A DNA stretch of 64,000 nucleotides, taken from positions 12,637,444 through 12,701,443 of the forward strand of contig NC_092361.1 in assembly GCF_030848805.1 (NCBI RefSeq), read 5' to 3'. The position numbers were made by a program, and so were the translations under genes. This stretch comes from Temnothorax longispinosus. Its lineage: Eukaryota; Arthropoda; Insecta; Hymenoptera; Formicidae. The stretch's first letter is position 1. Each line of letters starts with the position of its first letter. The notes beneath the pieces were generated by a model that searched no databases, was not told where the DNA came from, and worked only from the letters and a program-made list of their open reading frames with translations. Of the stretch, positions 22,735 to 37,527 are shown piece by piece.

Positions 22735-24162
22735 GATTTTATAATTTATATACTTTTTTCTTATCTTTACTCATAAAACACGCTGGCGCAATTTGGGCAT
22801 TATTTCGGACATTCTGTATAACACGTAAATAAATTGTCGAGTAAAGTACATTACACATTACATCGTTTGTCTCTAAATTTCAAGGTACGTTTAATAACCC
22901 ACAAAACTGACCAATAAATTCTTGCTTGAAAGAATAGAGACTTGTTTATCCTCAATAATTACAGAGATGAAAACTCGCAGATACCATGTAATGCAAAAAT
23001 ACATTCCTCAACAAATTTATGCGGCGCTTTAACATCGCTGTCCTGGTAATTTCATATGGAAACATATCGTGTCAACATGTAATGAAGATCCTCACCGTTG
23101 ATCCTCTGATTTTCCAAAATAACGCGAGAGCAGTCATAACCAAGGCCATTGGCTTAATGAAAGTAAAATCATTTACACGCCATTTTAATTGCGTGTAGTT
23201 TGTTAGTTTACCATCTCCAGCGCGAAGCGCTAGGTTTCTAACACATCATCTGAACATGGAAAGTTGGTTGTTGGAATCGCCAGAGTCGCATCGGGATTCT
23301 CATCCTTGAAATGTCGATAGTAATTCTACGTCATTGCTGTTCAATTGGGTAGAAATCCGTTTAATTAATTGGCACAGAAGCAATTCTGATATAATTCCAC
23401 ATATAGAATCGCGATCTTTCGAATAATTACAACGATCGCGAGAATGGTCGCGAACGGAAAAGGCGTGGTACGATGCGTAGATTACAGGGAAGGTTTGAAA
23501 AATCCGTGGATTAATACAAGAAGAGTCGACATTCTGCGCGGGACGGTTAATAATATCTAATCTGGCAGCAAATCGGCTCCTTCGGGTACCGATAAACCAG
23601 TTGGGCATCAAAAGCAGTACGTATATATGAATGGTCTTGCTCGCTCGTATAATCAAGCAACTAGGTATATCTTACATGAATTTTTATAATGATCCCTCCT
23701 GATAAGATCACTACCTCTAGGTACATTTAGTACATACTTTCTCAAACTGGTATGTAGTTATTTTGTATGTATATCAAATATTACAATATATATACAGTGT
23801 CTCAAAATCACAGAGTATCTTTCGAATTGTAGAATTTAGTCAATTTGAAATCAATTTTTTTTTAGCGGAATCGACATACGTCAATGCTTTCATCACTTTC
23901 TAATTTTCAGGATTGTTATGCTTTAAAATTTTACTCAAAACGAAAGTTTTATACATGTTTTAAACATTAGATACATTTAAACATACGTTTTTTTGAAACA
24001 TGTTTTAAACAAATGTTTTTTAAGAAAGTGTTTAATACAAATTTTGAATGTAAAATTATTAATAATATTAAATTGATCCTTTAACAAAATATTTATTTTT
24101 TATATATATAACATATTTTCTTGCACATTATATTCTTATGTCTGGTCAAAGACAGTCTTAAG
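22732..24162. other. Intergenic DNA, no supported gene
   Basis: An open frame on the minus strand at 23300-23656 has no acceptable ATG or homology and was rejected. The remainder is AT-rich. Repeated ACATGTTTTAAAC-like words lie near 23950-24020. Confidence 0.35.
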
Positions 24163-24300
24163 TATCAGACTACGGATTAGGATTGAGATTGGATTGAAAT
24201 TTAATCAATCAGAATAGAGAAAACTGATCACAAGTTTAGTAAACTTTGCTCTGATTAACCAAATTTCAATCCAATCTCAATTCCAATCCGTAGTCTGATA
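24163..24300. mobile_element. Short hairpin MITE
   Basis: The left arm TATCAGACTACGGATTAGG and the right arm ending CCGTAGTCTGATA are inverted copies over about 50 bases, including AGATTGGATTGAAATTT. Loop about 35 bases. Confidence 0.7.
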
Positions 24301-25443
24301 TGGGCTTTAAGATTCCATCCAGCCAATGAAATGACTGTATAACATTCCGAGATAGTACTCAAGACGATCTTAAATATAAGATCGGACTATGAATACCATC
24401 ATAGTCAGGTATACATATGTTTTGTAGGTCAGGTATACTAGTCTATAGTCAGGTATATGTTTTGTTTTTTCTTTTTTAAACATGTTTTTTAGCAATTCTG
24501 CTAATTTTCAATATACGCATATTTAGGATTTTTAAAGGTTTAAAAACGTCACTAAAATAAAATCTGTTTAACACAAAGTGATAAATATATATTCTTTTAT
24601 GATATTCTTTTATATATATTCTTTTACCTTTAATTGAAGGAAATCTTTATTTTCGATCACTAATTATTCGAACATTATTACTGTCTTATGTAATATTGGA
24701 CGGAATAAAAGATTAAAGATAAAATAATTTTAATAAATTTACCTACTTACGTATTATCGGGTTGTAAAGATGGGTGATAAATTATTTGGATATTCTTATT
24801 GTCTAGAATCAATTTAGAATTAAGGGAATGCTAGCTTGCAATTATTATCCGATCTAAAATGATTTATGATGGGAAATTTGTCAGACATAATTCGATTAAT
24901 TCAACATTTACTTTGCCATCGTAAGATAGAACTTGTAGTTAATTGAGTGAACGTATCGTCCATTAATCATATCATCGCAATTGTGAGTTAATTCAAACGT
25001 ATTTTGTTAGCGTTACTTGATCAAGACTCTTTACACTCAGTTTTTTAACAAAATTAATAAGAGATGCGGAATCTAATTTAAAAAACACAGATAATGAAAC
25101 GTATATTTTATTTTTCAATAAATAAAAAAAAATCTGTTCAAAATATGTCAACTATATAATTATTAAAATAATTATGGTAAAACCACATTCACAGTTTTCA
25201 TCTAAAGAAAAGAGGATACACATGTGAAATTTTCTTATGCATAAATACTTTCAATTTACACGCTTGACTAAGCAAAATGATGCAAATCTAACCGTCTAAC
25301 CGCTAACTGCCTGGCATCTACGTACTCCTGATCTTCATATTTCAACGATAACCGCAATTCTTGATGAAAGCGTCAGTAATATTTCTGTCATATTCAATGC
25401 TCTTTCGTTTTCATTTAAGTATCTTTTTTTTCTACGCGATAAT

Positions 25444-26313
25444 TCAACTGAAGTTAAAGCGACGTTTCCCGTCGAAACGAAATCCGTATGCCGCGCTGTT
25501 GGGCGCGTCAACCAATGCAGGATTTCGGTACTGATGAAAGGACCCATGAAGGTGGGGCGGTCTCACGGCGTTTTGCTCCTCTTCTTGCATACCTTTCAGG
25601 TAAAACGCCTCAAATTGACCCTCCGGCAAAAGAATATCCTTCAGGGACTTGTCATTTGGATCGTATGTCGACGTGAGAGTAATTGACGTGACGAAAAAGC
25701 AAAAAACCTGCAATAAATAATGCTGTTTTATCAATTGCTACCAAGAGGTAGCAACGTAAAAACGATAGACAGTCACTTGTAAAAATTAATTGAAAAAAAT
25801 TAACAGAAATGCAGTATATAAAATTATAAATGCCAAACTTTCGAAATTGAAAACAGATTAAAAAATTAAAGATTTAATGTCACGAAATAAATCAAAGGGC
25901 TGTAGTGATATAAAAAATAACCGCAGGGAAGCTCATACTCTCTCGTAATAATCAGATAGGTCAATAAATATCTATCCATGAAAAATAAGCTAACTTAGCG
26001 TTAATTTGATTGAATTGAACATCGAATAAAAATATTTTAATTACAGCAATTAATTAGAACAACTCTAAAGTTTCTTGAAGTAGCGATATAATAGTCTAAC
26101 AGCGTAATAGTGTGTAACGACACACTTCTTTTACGACAGTTTAACGATTTACACGCACAATGAATCTTTTTACGATCGTTGTGATGGACGTAAACGACGT
26201 GATGCCAGGTGATAATTTTCGGTTAATAGTAAACAATTATACGTAGTACATACCAATAAAATGTTTCGTTCGTTCCACGTCATTATCATTTTCCGTTCCA
26301 TTTTCCTGGTCAT
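25444..26313 (-). CDS. Small secreted precursor with C-terminal GKRR amidation/cleavage signal (2 exons)
   Basis: Exon 1 (26313-26254) encodes MTRKMERKMIMTWNERNILL and ends phase 0 at gtatgt. Exon 2 (25707-25444) starts after a good acceptor and reaches TGA, giving 107 aa. The stretch ILLVFCFFVTSITLTST across the junction is a signal peptide; an internal Met (MIMTW or MTW) may be the true start. The rest is acidic then basic, with PEGQFEAFYLKGMQEEE and HLHGSFHQYRNPALVDAP, and ends YGFRFD-GKRR-FNFS. Gly before a dibasic site is the classical signal for peptide release and amidation, so a neuropeptide precursor is possible, though I recognise no family. Candidate poly(A) signal near 25107-25112. 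Confidence 0.6.
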
Positions 26314-26347
26314 CTCTCTCGCACGATACTAAAATGACAAATATATA

Positions 26348-27246
26348 GGGTAACTTCGGTATATACGCCGCAGCTAAGGGAAACTTAATTTATCGAGTAC
26401 TATTTACTATGTTTAAGACAAATGAATTATACCAATAAAAACTTTATACTGTCTACTACTATAAAAAAAATAGAAATATGAGATATTCATTCTTTGTATT
26501 TAATATAAAAAAACTTTTAGAAGCCCTTGCATTTTTGCCATATATCCCATAGCGGTGGCATATATGACATTCATGGGTGAAATATACGCCTTATAAAAAA
26601 TTACAAATAATGTTTATAAATAAGGCAATAAAATGTCATAATAAGTTATAAAATGTGTGTAAGAAGTTTATTAAGATGTAAGAATGATAAACAAATTATA
26701 AAACTAAAAAATTTTAAAAAGAAAATAGAAGAATAATAGATACATTAAAGGTTATTGGTATACGATCCAAGAAAAAGAAAGAAAAAGAACACATAGGAGA
26801 TTTCGATTTTTACAGAGCGTCTGTACTATGGCATAAATCCTGCATGCTAAAATGCCGTATATCCTAAACAGAAGGGATATATAAGATATCAAGCTAAACA
26901 AAGAATATAAGAGCTATGCACTTGTATTTTGCTGTATTCCATCCTTTACTATCCCTCTACACTTATGTATCATGAAATAACCATTAAACCTTTTGCATTT
27001 CCTTCAGTAGTTATTTTACATAGATCGTAATATATGATCGCGCTACTTACTACGGTGAGAAATCGATTCAACTCACGACGGTTTCGTTAATATTAACAGT
27101 AAAGAACTGAAATTACAACACAATACTAATATGACATAATGGCACATAACATTTGTGATTGCAAGCACGTATCTCTATTCCTTCTATTTTTTTTTTTTTA
27201 CTTCTGCGGCGTAAATCCTCACGCGGCGTAAATACCGGAGTTACCC
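26348..27246. mobile_element. TA-flanked DNA transposon remnant next to the secreted-precursor gene
   Basis: Left end GGGTAACTTCGGTATATACG and right end, complement of GGGTAACTCCGGTATTTACG, are inverted and flanked by TA. GGCGTA words repeat near the ends. No transposase reading frame remains. The left edge is about 35 bases upstream of the first ATG of the gene at 25444-26313. Confidence 0.65.
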
Positions 27247-29470
<2,224 letters not shown>

Positions 29471-29799
29471 CCCTCTAGTGAGAGCATGCTAGAACACTAG
29501 AAATAATCAAACATAGTAGTAAAGACACGAACACTCTAGCTCTCTCCAAATATTCTCTCCCTAGAATACAGAAATAACGGAAATAAAAGCTTTAAAAACA
29601 AAGCTAGCAAAATACATAAAGAGAGAGAAATAGGAGCAGATAAGTCGTAAGGGATGGGAAAGATATTCTAGTCTCTCTTCTCTACTTTATCTCTCTCTAT
29701 AAGAGTTATTCGGGTATAATGTCTCTCTTAGGTTATACTCTCTTTCTCTCTATGTAAAGAGCCAAGGCTCTCTCTCTCTCTCTCTCTCTGGTAAAATCT

Positions 29800-31400
29800 C
29801 AATATTTAACAATAAAAAGTTTTATAATTAAAAAAAACGTCATTATTGTCGGTAGAATTAGCTCCATTTGATTGCTAAACATATGCCTAAAATCCAGTTC
29901 GAACGATCTATAATTCATGATAAAATTATATTTATAATTTGTTATACTCTACGTAATATATAAAAAAAATTTGGAAAATCTGAAATATATTTCGACCAAA
30001 CTTCGATTAACGTAATCGCCGATTAACTTATTTATCAAGTAATATTTATGCTATTTAGTTAACATGGATAAAATTACTAATTTTTTATTTGACATATAGA
30101 AAAAAATTATAGATTTGGAGACAAGTTATGTAGTCAATGTAGTCATGTTATTTGTTTTAGCACTAGAACAATTAACCAATTCCGTCAAAATAATGAGTTT
30201 CAAATTTCTTGTTTTAAATTACAGACATTATTAAAGTGTTTTCGTTGTGACTTTTGCCGAAATAAAAAAAATGAATATATATATATATGTCAATTTATTT
30301 TCCATCAATCACTCTAATTTCGAAGTTCTGTATATAGGATTTTAGACAGCAGCGTCTAAAGATGTAAAGATGTCTTTTAAACACGCATGTCTAAAAGTTA
30401 TCTTAAAACTGTTTTTATGATGTCTTTTAGACATACGCGTGTTGTCTGGGATGTCTATATCAAAATATATACCATTAAATACCAATATACCAAACGCTGG
30501 TTGTTCTATATAGTATTAAGCAATTCTATCAGTTGAATTAATTTCCAAGTAAATTAATCGGCGGAGTTTAGCCGAAGTTGCCCATAGTTTGTTATACAAA
30601 AGCATATAGACTAATACCGTTGTTTTACAATTAAAATTAAAATTTTTTATATGGTTTGTAAGCTCGTTAGATACATCCTCTCGCTATTGCCTACTAAAAT
30701 ATAAAATATATAAAAATTATAACATACCGTTTTCGCAAACATTTGAAAAAACGGCATAAAAAACGACAAGCACGAGCTGAGGTAAATTAGAGTAAGGTAA
30801 ATATCACTCGAAATTAGAGTGGTATTGCGGGATTGAAGTGTATTGAAACGTGATATTCACTGATAAACTATATCGTTTTGAGTTCTTATATGGAAAGTAT
30901 GCTACGTCGGAAATAGCTGTCTCCAAATAAAAATAACACGGTTGTTACCCGTATTATATGCTGAGAATTTAGTGGAAAGTGGAGAAACACCTAGCTATGT
31001 GATAAATGATAATGTGGACTGGATATATACACATATATACATATATACTGAATACTGGACACACACACACACACATCTTTATCTATTTATTTATTTCATT
31101 ATCTATTTATTTATTTATTTATCTATATTTTTCTTGTGGGATATTTGTAATTTTATATTATTACCTCAAATATTACACAATTTTGACAACGTTAAAAAAG
31201 TAATTAAAAAAGTAGTGTATGCATATGTAATAAGAATAAAAATCATAATACATATACATATATTATATGTATGTATATTAAAACCGCGTGTGAAATAGTA
31301 AATCTACAAACTCGGGATTTTGTCCCAAATTCCGAAACTGCATGGTCGTCCAAAGTGGACTCAAAAATTTCTGAAAAATTGCACACGCGAGGAGCTTCAA
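29800..31400. other. AT-rich intergenic DNA
   Basis: Short (AC)n and TTTATC-type repeats occur near 31060-31130. No gene was found. Confidence 0.3.
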
Positions 31401-31860
31401 AAGACTCACTGTGGTATCGCCGCGGAAAAGTGAAAGCCAGCGCACGACAGCGAACGATGACGGTGGCAATGGCGCTCGTGACAGAAGCGGGATTCCGTTC
31501 GACGGCCGCCTCGCTCCCGGCCTTGCCAATGCCCCGCGCCCCGCGCTCCATCGAGATGGAAACCACCGCCGCCGTATCGCATATCCCCCCATTCGCAAAA
31601 ACAGAAGTCGATGAAAGTGGAAAACGGACCGGACCGAGCCGCGCGCGCGGCTCGCGCATTCGTTTTTTGCCGCGCTATCGGCGACCGGCCAATCGGAGAG
31701 CAGCGCGCGCTTCGGATGGACGCGCGTATCTCCGCCGAACGGGATAGATCGCCTTTTTTCGCAATATCGCGTTTTTTAGGCACACTTTACTTCTATAGTG
31801 TTTTTTTACCGCCGCGCCAATCTGGCTTACGGCGGGCGGCTCTCGGAGATAATAATTGAA
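31400..31860. promoter_or_regulatory. CpG-rich patch, possible promoter
   Basis: A sharp rise in GC and CpG within otherwise AT-rich DNA, including a CCAAT word (GGCCAATCGG) near 31687. Open frames appear on both strands, as expected from composition alone. It may be a promoter or 5' exon of a gene I could not reconstruct. Confidence 0.3.
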
Positions 31861-32269
31861 CTACGACTGCAACTTAATTTAACACACGTGAGATATCACC
31901 ATCGCCACTGAGCAACGTCTCATTCTTGTCGGGAAAAAAAAGATTGTCGGAGGAAAGAAAGTTCCATTTAAATCGCTTTTGATTGGAATACAATGAAGAC
32001 GCAAAAAGGTCTATGAGACAAATATAAATACTGGTCGAACATATAAATACCAGTTAAAAGAAGATACAATATATATGGCTTTCTGGCGCGATATAGGTAA
32101 TAAGTTTAAAGAACGTCACTTCAGCGATATAGTAACGAATAGAGATAAAAGTGATTTAAACATTGAAAGCTTACAAAAGCAGATGTAACAACTATAATGA
32201 TTATTATTTTATATCGGAAAAATCAATATTATTAATATATTAAATATAATATATTAATATATATATGTA

Positions 32270-32270
32270 T

Positions 32271-32320
<50 letters not shown>

Positions 32321-32360
32321 CTATTAACATACATAATATCAATATAAATGTGTTTTAAAA

Positions 32361-32404
<44 letters not shown>

Positions 32405-32450
32405 TTTTAAAACACATTTATATTGATATTATGTATGTTAATAGTTAATA
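32270..32450. repeat. (TA)n-centred inverted repeat
   Basis: Two (TA)n tracts lie near 32280-32318 and 32366-32401. Around the second, AAAGTTTATAT and ACACATTTATATTGATATTA blocks are inverted copies, forming a long potential cruciform. Confidence 0.7.
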
Positions 32451-34248
32451 TATTAGTAGTGTAATATATTAATACTTTAATATATTAAAGATATAATAAT
32501 AAATAGGGACAAAAGCGATTTAAACAATTCTATTGGAAATTAAAAGAAAAATGGAAAATGATTAATTATTATTATACCTAAAAAATCATTATTAATAATA
32601 TTAGAAATAGTACATTATTGATATTATTATGTCGGTGCAAACAACCGGTACATAAATTTTTTAAATATCCATATAAATATAATATACATTAATGATTGGT
32701 ATATTATTAGTATAATATATTAATATTTTTTTGTAATCAGAAATCGAAATAAAATAATTCAATCGAAAGTATTGCGACATTTAGTCGTAAAAGTTTAACA
32801 CCTGTAATGAGTCGTCGTTATCAATGCAAACTTTTACTTTTGCAACAGTAAAGTCGTTCGAACAGATAAATTTATAAAGCTGCAGTTCTAGACGCGCGCT
32901 TTATGCGTTTCGTATCGCATTACGCGGCTGCGTTGTCGGACTGGGAGATTCAATTTCTTATATTTATGACATAAAATATATTTACCCAGACCTTTCATGT
33001 GGTGAGCGAGGATAGAAAGCGATATAGAGAAATCACTACTGCAAATTAAAATGCTAATTATCTGCGATCCTTTTCCTAATAGCGGTCAGTAGTATCGCCC
33101 TATCGCTGCGCGACTGATCGCTCGTTTCCAAGTCAAGCAGGGAAATCTTGCTTGCGAGTGCACAACTAACAAGATTTTAATAAGGGAACATCGCCACGGC
33201 GCGGCGCGCCGGAGCTCTCGTGAGTTCGAATGAAACCGTGTAGTTATAAGAAGCAAGGCGCATGTATTAATTATGGAAAAATTCGAATTTAAAAAGATGA
33301 AATTCACACAATCTATAATACATGACCAAACGAATTCTTGTATCTGAGGTTTAATAACGAACGTCACGTTGAGAGCGTAAAGAGATAGAAAGACATGATT
33401 ATCTTGTTTTTTATTTTATTCATATTTCACTCATATATCATTTATCTTAAATGTACTTGAGTAGACGCAGATAAAGGATATAATCACCTCTTTTTCAATT
33501 CATCCCTGAAGATCAATCTTGATTGTTTCTTATGAATACGTTGTAATTCGATGTAATTGGAAAACGAGACTTTGCAACGTAAAATGTTAGTTTTTTCACA
33601 ATTACTAGATATGTAATAAATGATACGAAAAATTTGCAATGTTATCTCTTGTATATGTGTGTATGGCATACTTAAATTTTCGTAAGTTTATATATTTGTA
33701 TAATCCAGTCTCAAAATAGAAAATGAAAATGTCAAGAATCCATCTCTATTATTCATCGTTATAATGTACAATTGTCGCAATATTTATAGGTATGGATTAC
33801 ATTTTTTTTCGCTCATCAGAATAGTCTCTACGCCTTATCCTTAGAAAGATATTACATTTCTTTGGAAAAATCAATATCATGATAGTTGCGAGAGCCGATT
33901 TTACCTATACTGTCTAACGATGCAAATTCAGAGTTTAATGTATTTTTTTTTAATAATAGTATATTTTGCAATTTTATCAATTTAAATAAACTATGTCGTA
34001 TAATGACATGTCATTTAAAAGCAAAATTTTGCAATGTATTAAAGGTATTAAAATACGTTTATTTTTTACATTTACAAAATATAACAAATACGAGAAACTA
34101 AAGTATTATATAGAAATATAAAAAATTGTTTCTTTTGAATATAGTAAAGTCTTGTTATGTCTAAAATCAAAATTTATGCACTCTAATATACATGTATTGT
34201 ACATATCTAAAGATGCAAAAAAGGTAAATCGGCCCTAATTGTCATTTC

Positions 34249-34588
34249 AGGTGATCCTAAAGCCGTGATCCTAGCCGGTTTTTTTCAGTTTTTTTCTTAG
34301 CACTAATCTTTTAATTGGCTTTATAGAAATGCAAAATTCTTGTCTAGAATTAAAGTACGCATCAAAATCTAGGTCATGGTGGTCGAATTTATATCGAAAA
34401 CGAAAAAAAATTAATATTTTTTGTTATACGTGACAACCACCACATATAAATTCGACCACCATGACCTAGATTTTGATGCGTACTTTAATTCTAGACAAGA
34501 ATTTTGCATTTCTATAAAGCCAATTAAAAGATTAGTGCTAAGAAAAAAACTGAAAAAAACCGGTTAGGATCACGGCTTTAGGATCACC
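34249..34588. mobile_element. Palindromic MITE (GGTGATCCTAAAGCCG type)
   Basis: Left end AGGTGATCCTAAAGCCGTGA and its complement at the right end. Arms of about 150 bases contain CTAGGTCATGGTGGTCGAAT in inverted orientation. Non-coding. Confidence 0.75.
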
Positions 34589-34592
34589 TTAA

Positions 34593-35113
34593 GGGGATCC
34601 TAAAGCCGTCTGTAATACCGGCTTTTTTTCTTAGCACTAATCTTTTAATTGACTTTATAGAAATGCAAAATTCTTGTCTAGAATTAAAGTACGCATCAAA
34701 ATCTAGGTCATGGTGGTCAAATTTATATCGAAAACGAAAAAAAATATTTTTGTTAATTTTTGGTATACGTGACGACAATATTTGCTTTGTACAAAAATTC
34801 CACGATAAATATCCACAAAATTAGACCGGCATGACCTAGGGACAACATTTAAGAACAATATCGTGCAATTAGATCTAAGATTGAAAACCTAGAAAAAAAG
34901 ATTACTTTATATAACTTTTATATGTGCAAAAGCACATTCAGGTTGACAGGATAAGCAATATTGCGTGTGGCATAAGATGGCGCAGTAATCGAACAAAGAC
35001 AGATGCCTCTCGTTAGACAAGGACAGATATAGATATATGATGACAAGAAAACAGAATTAGAAATGTTGACATTATCGACGTCGAGGAAGTTCAGCCTTCA
35101 CTTTAGGATCCCC
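34593..35113. mobile_element. TTAA-flanked element related to the preceding palindrome
   Basis: It begins GGGGATCCTAAAG and ends CTTTAGGATCCCC, each side flanked by TTAA. The first about 170 bases repeat the arm of the neighbouring palindrome (TTCTTAGCACTAATCTTTTA and later words) before diverging. Two related elements in direct contact. Confidence 0.7.
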
Positions 35114-35217
35114 TTAAGTACTTTCCTAACGTTGTCATAGCAAAAAATTCGTACAATATTTGGATAGCAGTATAAAATTACAAATATTCCGCAAAAAAGA
35201 TGTAAATATACATTTAC

Positions 35218-35218
<1 letters not shown>

Positions 35219-35261
<43 letters not shown>
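35219..35261. repeat. (TA)n microsatellite
   Basis: About 21 TA units, followed by further AT-rich near-repeats. Confidence 0.9.
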
Positions 35262-35270
<9 letters not shown>

Positions 35271-35842
35271 AAATGTATTATATATTACATATATTATAAT
35301 ATATAAATAACATATTATTACATATAATTATATATATTCTACATATATTAACTTACCTCTTATCTCTTATAATTGCAAGAATTGTTTTAGCTATAAAACC
35401 ATTATATGAAATTCTCTGATACATACATATATAAAATAAACCGGTATAATAATAATAATAAATAAAATCTTTACAAAAGGTGTAAATAGTCAATTATAAT
35501 AATTAATTATATTAAATATTGCGAACTTTTAACCTTCAATACTTTTACTATCACAAAGATATATTTTTTCATAAACAAAACTTTGAAAACTGATATATAA
35601 AATTTGCGAGACTACAAGATTCTCAATATGATAAATTCAATCTCCTTATATCCTAATTACATAATAATCCTAGAAATTATGCAAAAATTCTCTTGTATCA
35701 TTTCTCTTCACTTAAAAGAAGAGTTTTAGTTCGTCTCAGTTCTGAGACCAAGCCTGTATACTAATCGAACATCATTAATATTTATATATCTTAAATATGC
35801 CTCTGTATATGTAAGTCATGGTTATATGTATCAAAATATAAT

Positions 35843-37527
35843 TCAAACGGAATATAAATAAGAATCTAATTTCGTCTTTGCGTTAGGAGGCGAGGTAAAG
35901 GGAGAAAACCAAGCTATCGAAAATCTTCCGAAGACCGCTTGAATCGATTTCCATCTGCTATTGCGTACCCATCTGGCTTCTTCTTTTTTAAGTTGTTCTA
36001 TACCCTATGTAATGTAATGTATGTTTCAATGAATACAAGTCGCATTTTTTTTTATATACGCGCGAATAACGATTCCTTCATATACATACAGTTTCGTCAT
36101 TCCAAATAGCTTGCAATTGCGTGCCTAACATCACAGCAGTAAAAATGGCAAATAGGAGTGCCTCGAATGCTAGAAATAACAATAACACCACCGTCGCTGG
36201 TGGGTTGAATGTGGAGCATTCCCTCCATTCTTGCCTGACACACGTGGTAAATTGTTGTATACATAGAAACAGGGATTGCAGTGATATGCCCGCTATATAA
36301 AACTAAAATATAGCAAGAGAAGCGTGTCCACGTTATTATGCAAAATATTTCGATATATTTGAGATCAAATAGTAGAAATGCATCATTAATTTTATCGTTC
36401 TTTGTAAAGACCCAGATCATAATATATGCATGTACTCTTTGTAAAATACTTACAGTAAAAAGTACGAAGTATTTTTGATTATTTTCTCCTACACAATTGT
36501 TAACCCATGGACAATGGTGATCCATTTTCCTGATGCATCTGCAATTGCAACACAATGTAATCAGTGCATTGCCCTGCTACATTACAAATACAAACTTAAT
36601 TATGTTAAATCACCTTTGGCAAACAGAGCAATGATGAGCTCTGTCAGGCTTAATAGAACAACATTTTGGACACTTAAAAATAACCTGTCCATCTCTAAAT
36701 CCCATTTGTTGTATCATCTCTTTCGTTGCATTGCCTTTTGGCACTGCACCCTGTATAAAAACAAAATATCGATTTTTTTTCTAATGCTTAGCCTATCTTA
36801 TACGACACGTGCCAAATTAGGAAAATTAGAAGTTTTGTGTCAAAAAACTGAAGCAACCAGTTGGAGACCTGGCGATAGGACTAAGCCTATCTGAAGCACT
36901 TAAAAATAAATATATGCCAAATCTTTAGCAATAAATAAGATTTTAGTGTTAGCTCAATTACCGGATCTGTAAACATGGTTCTTAGGTGCGACGCAAAGGC
37001 CAGGAATGCTAGAGATTGGAAAATGGCCATATTTAAGCTAGAATATATCGTATTTATCGTAGGAATAAGAATCACTGCCATCACTACAAACTCCGCATAA
37101 ATGATCAGTAACCATGTTAATACTGCACATATGATGCCACATATATCCTATAAATACAGACGTTACATTAAGGTTATATATTAAAATAACAATATAATTT
37201 TTAGAACAACCTTGCCAAACACTGATTAACTTAATCAGGGATTAATTTAATTTGCAGAATCACTTAAAGCAAAATTTCCAACTACATAATTCATCATTCC
37301 TAATCTAATCTTTCTGTATTAAAAAATAAAAGATTAAGCTGTTCTGTGCTAACAAAACAGTATTTCCTGATAAGTTAATCGTTGATTAAGTTAATCAAGG
37401 TCATTCATAGAGGAGTATCAGAAATCGTGTATTCATAAGACTTTGCCTTGATACACCAGAGCTTTCCACCGCAACATCTATTATGAAAGTCTTTCTCCCT
37501 GTGAAAGGGCATATAATCGTAATCCAT
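35843..37527 (-). CDS. ZDHHC3: DHHC palmitoyltransferase, ZDHHC3/7 class (6 exons)
   Basis: Exons right to left are 37527-37447, 37147-36962, 36750-36614, 36538-36454, 36302-36090 and 36004-35843, giving 287 aa with frame kept throughout. It transfers palmitate to cysteines of substrate proteins, usually at the Golgi. The cysteine-rich domain runs from about residue 116; DHHC is at 141-144 within CIRKMDHHCPWVNNCVGENN, with Cys144 the expected catalytic residue. Four membrane segments are visible (about 32-55, 66-82, 160-180 and 201-222). DETGIEQLKKEE matches the conserved post-TM4 segment of ZDHHC3/7. The length is close to vertebrate ZDHHC3 (about 300 aa). The start is the first ATG after an in-frame stop (MDYDYMPFHREK). 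Intron 1 uses a GC donor. Later introns are GT-AG. The symbol is by class; the ZDHHC3 versus ZDHHC7 distinction is not meaningful here. Confidence 0.92.

Noticed and set aside
23300..23656. 118-codon open frame on the minus strand
   Set aside because: No ATG at a sensible start, no splice support, no family match; residue use looks random.
31271..31859. Overlapping frames in the CpG-rich patch at 31.4-31.9 kb
   Set aside because: Both strands are open through composition; no splice-consistent model.
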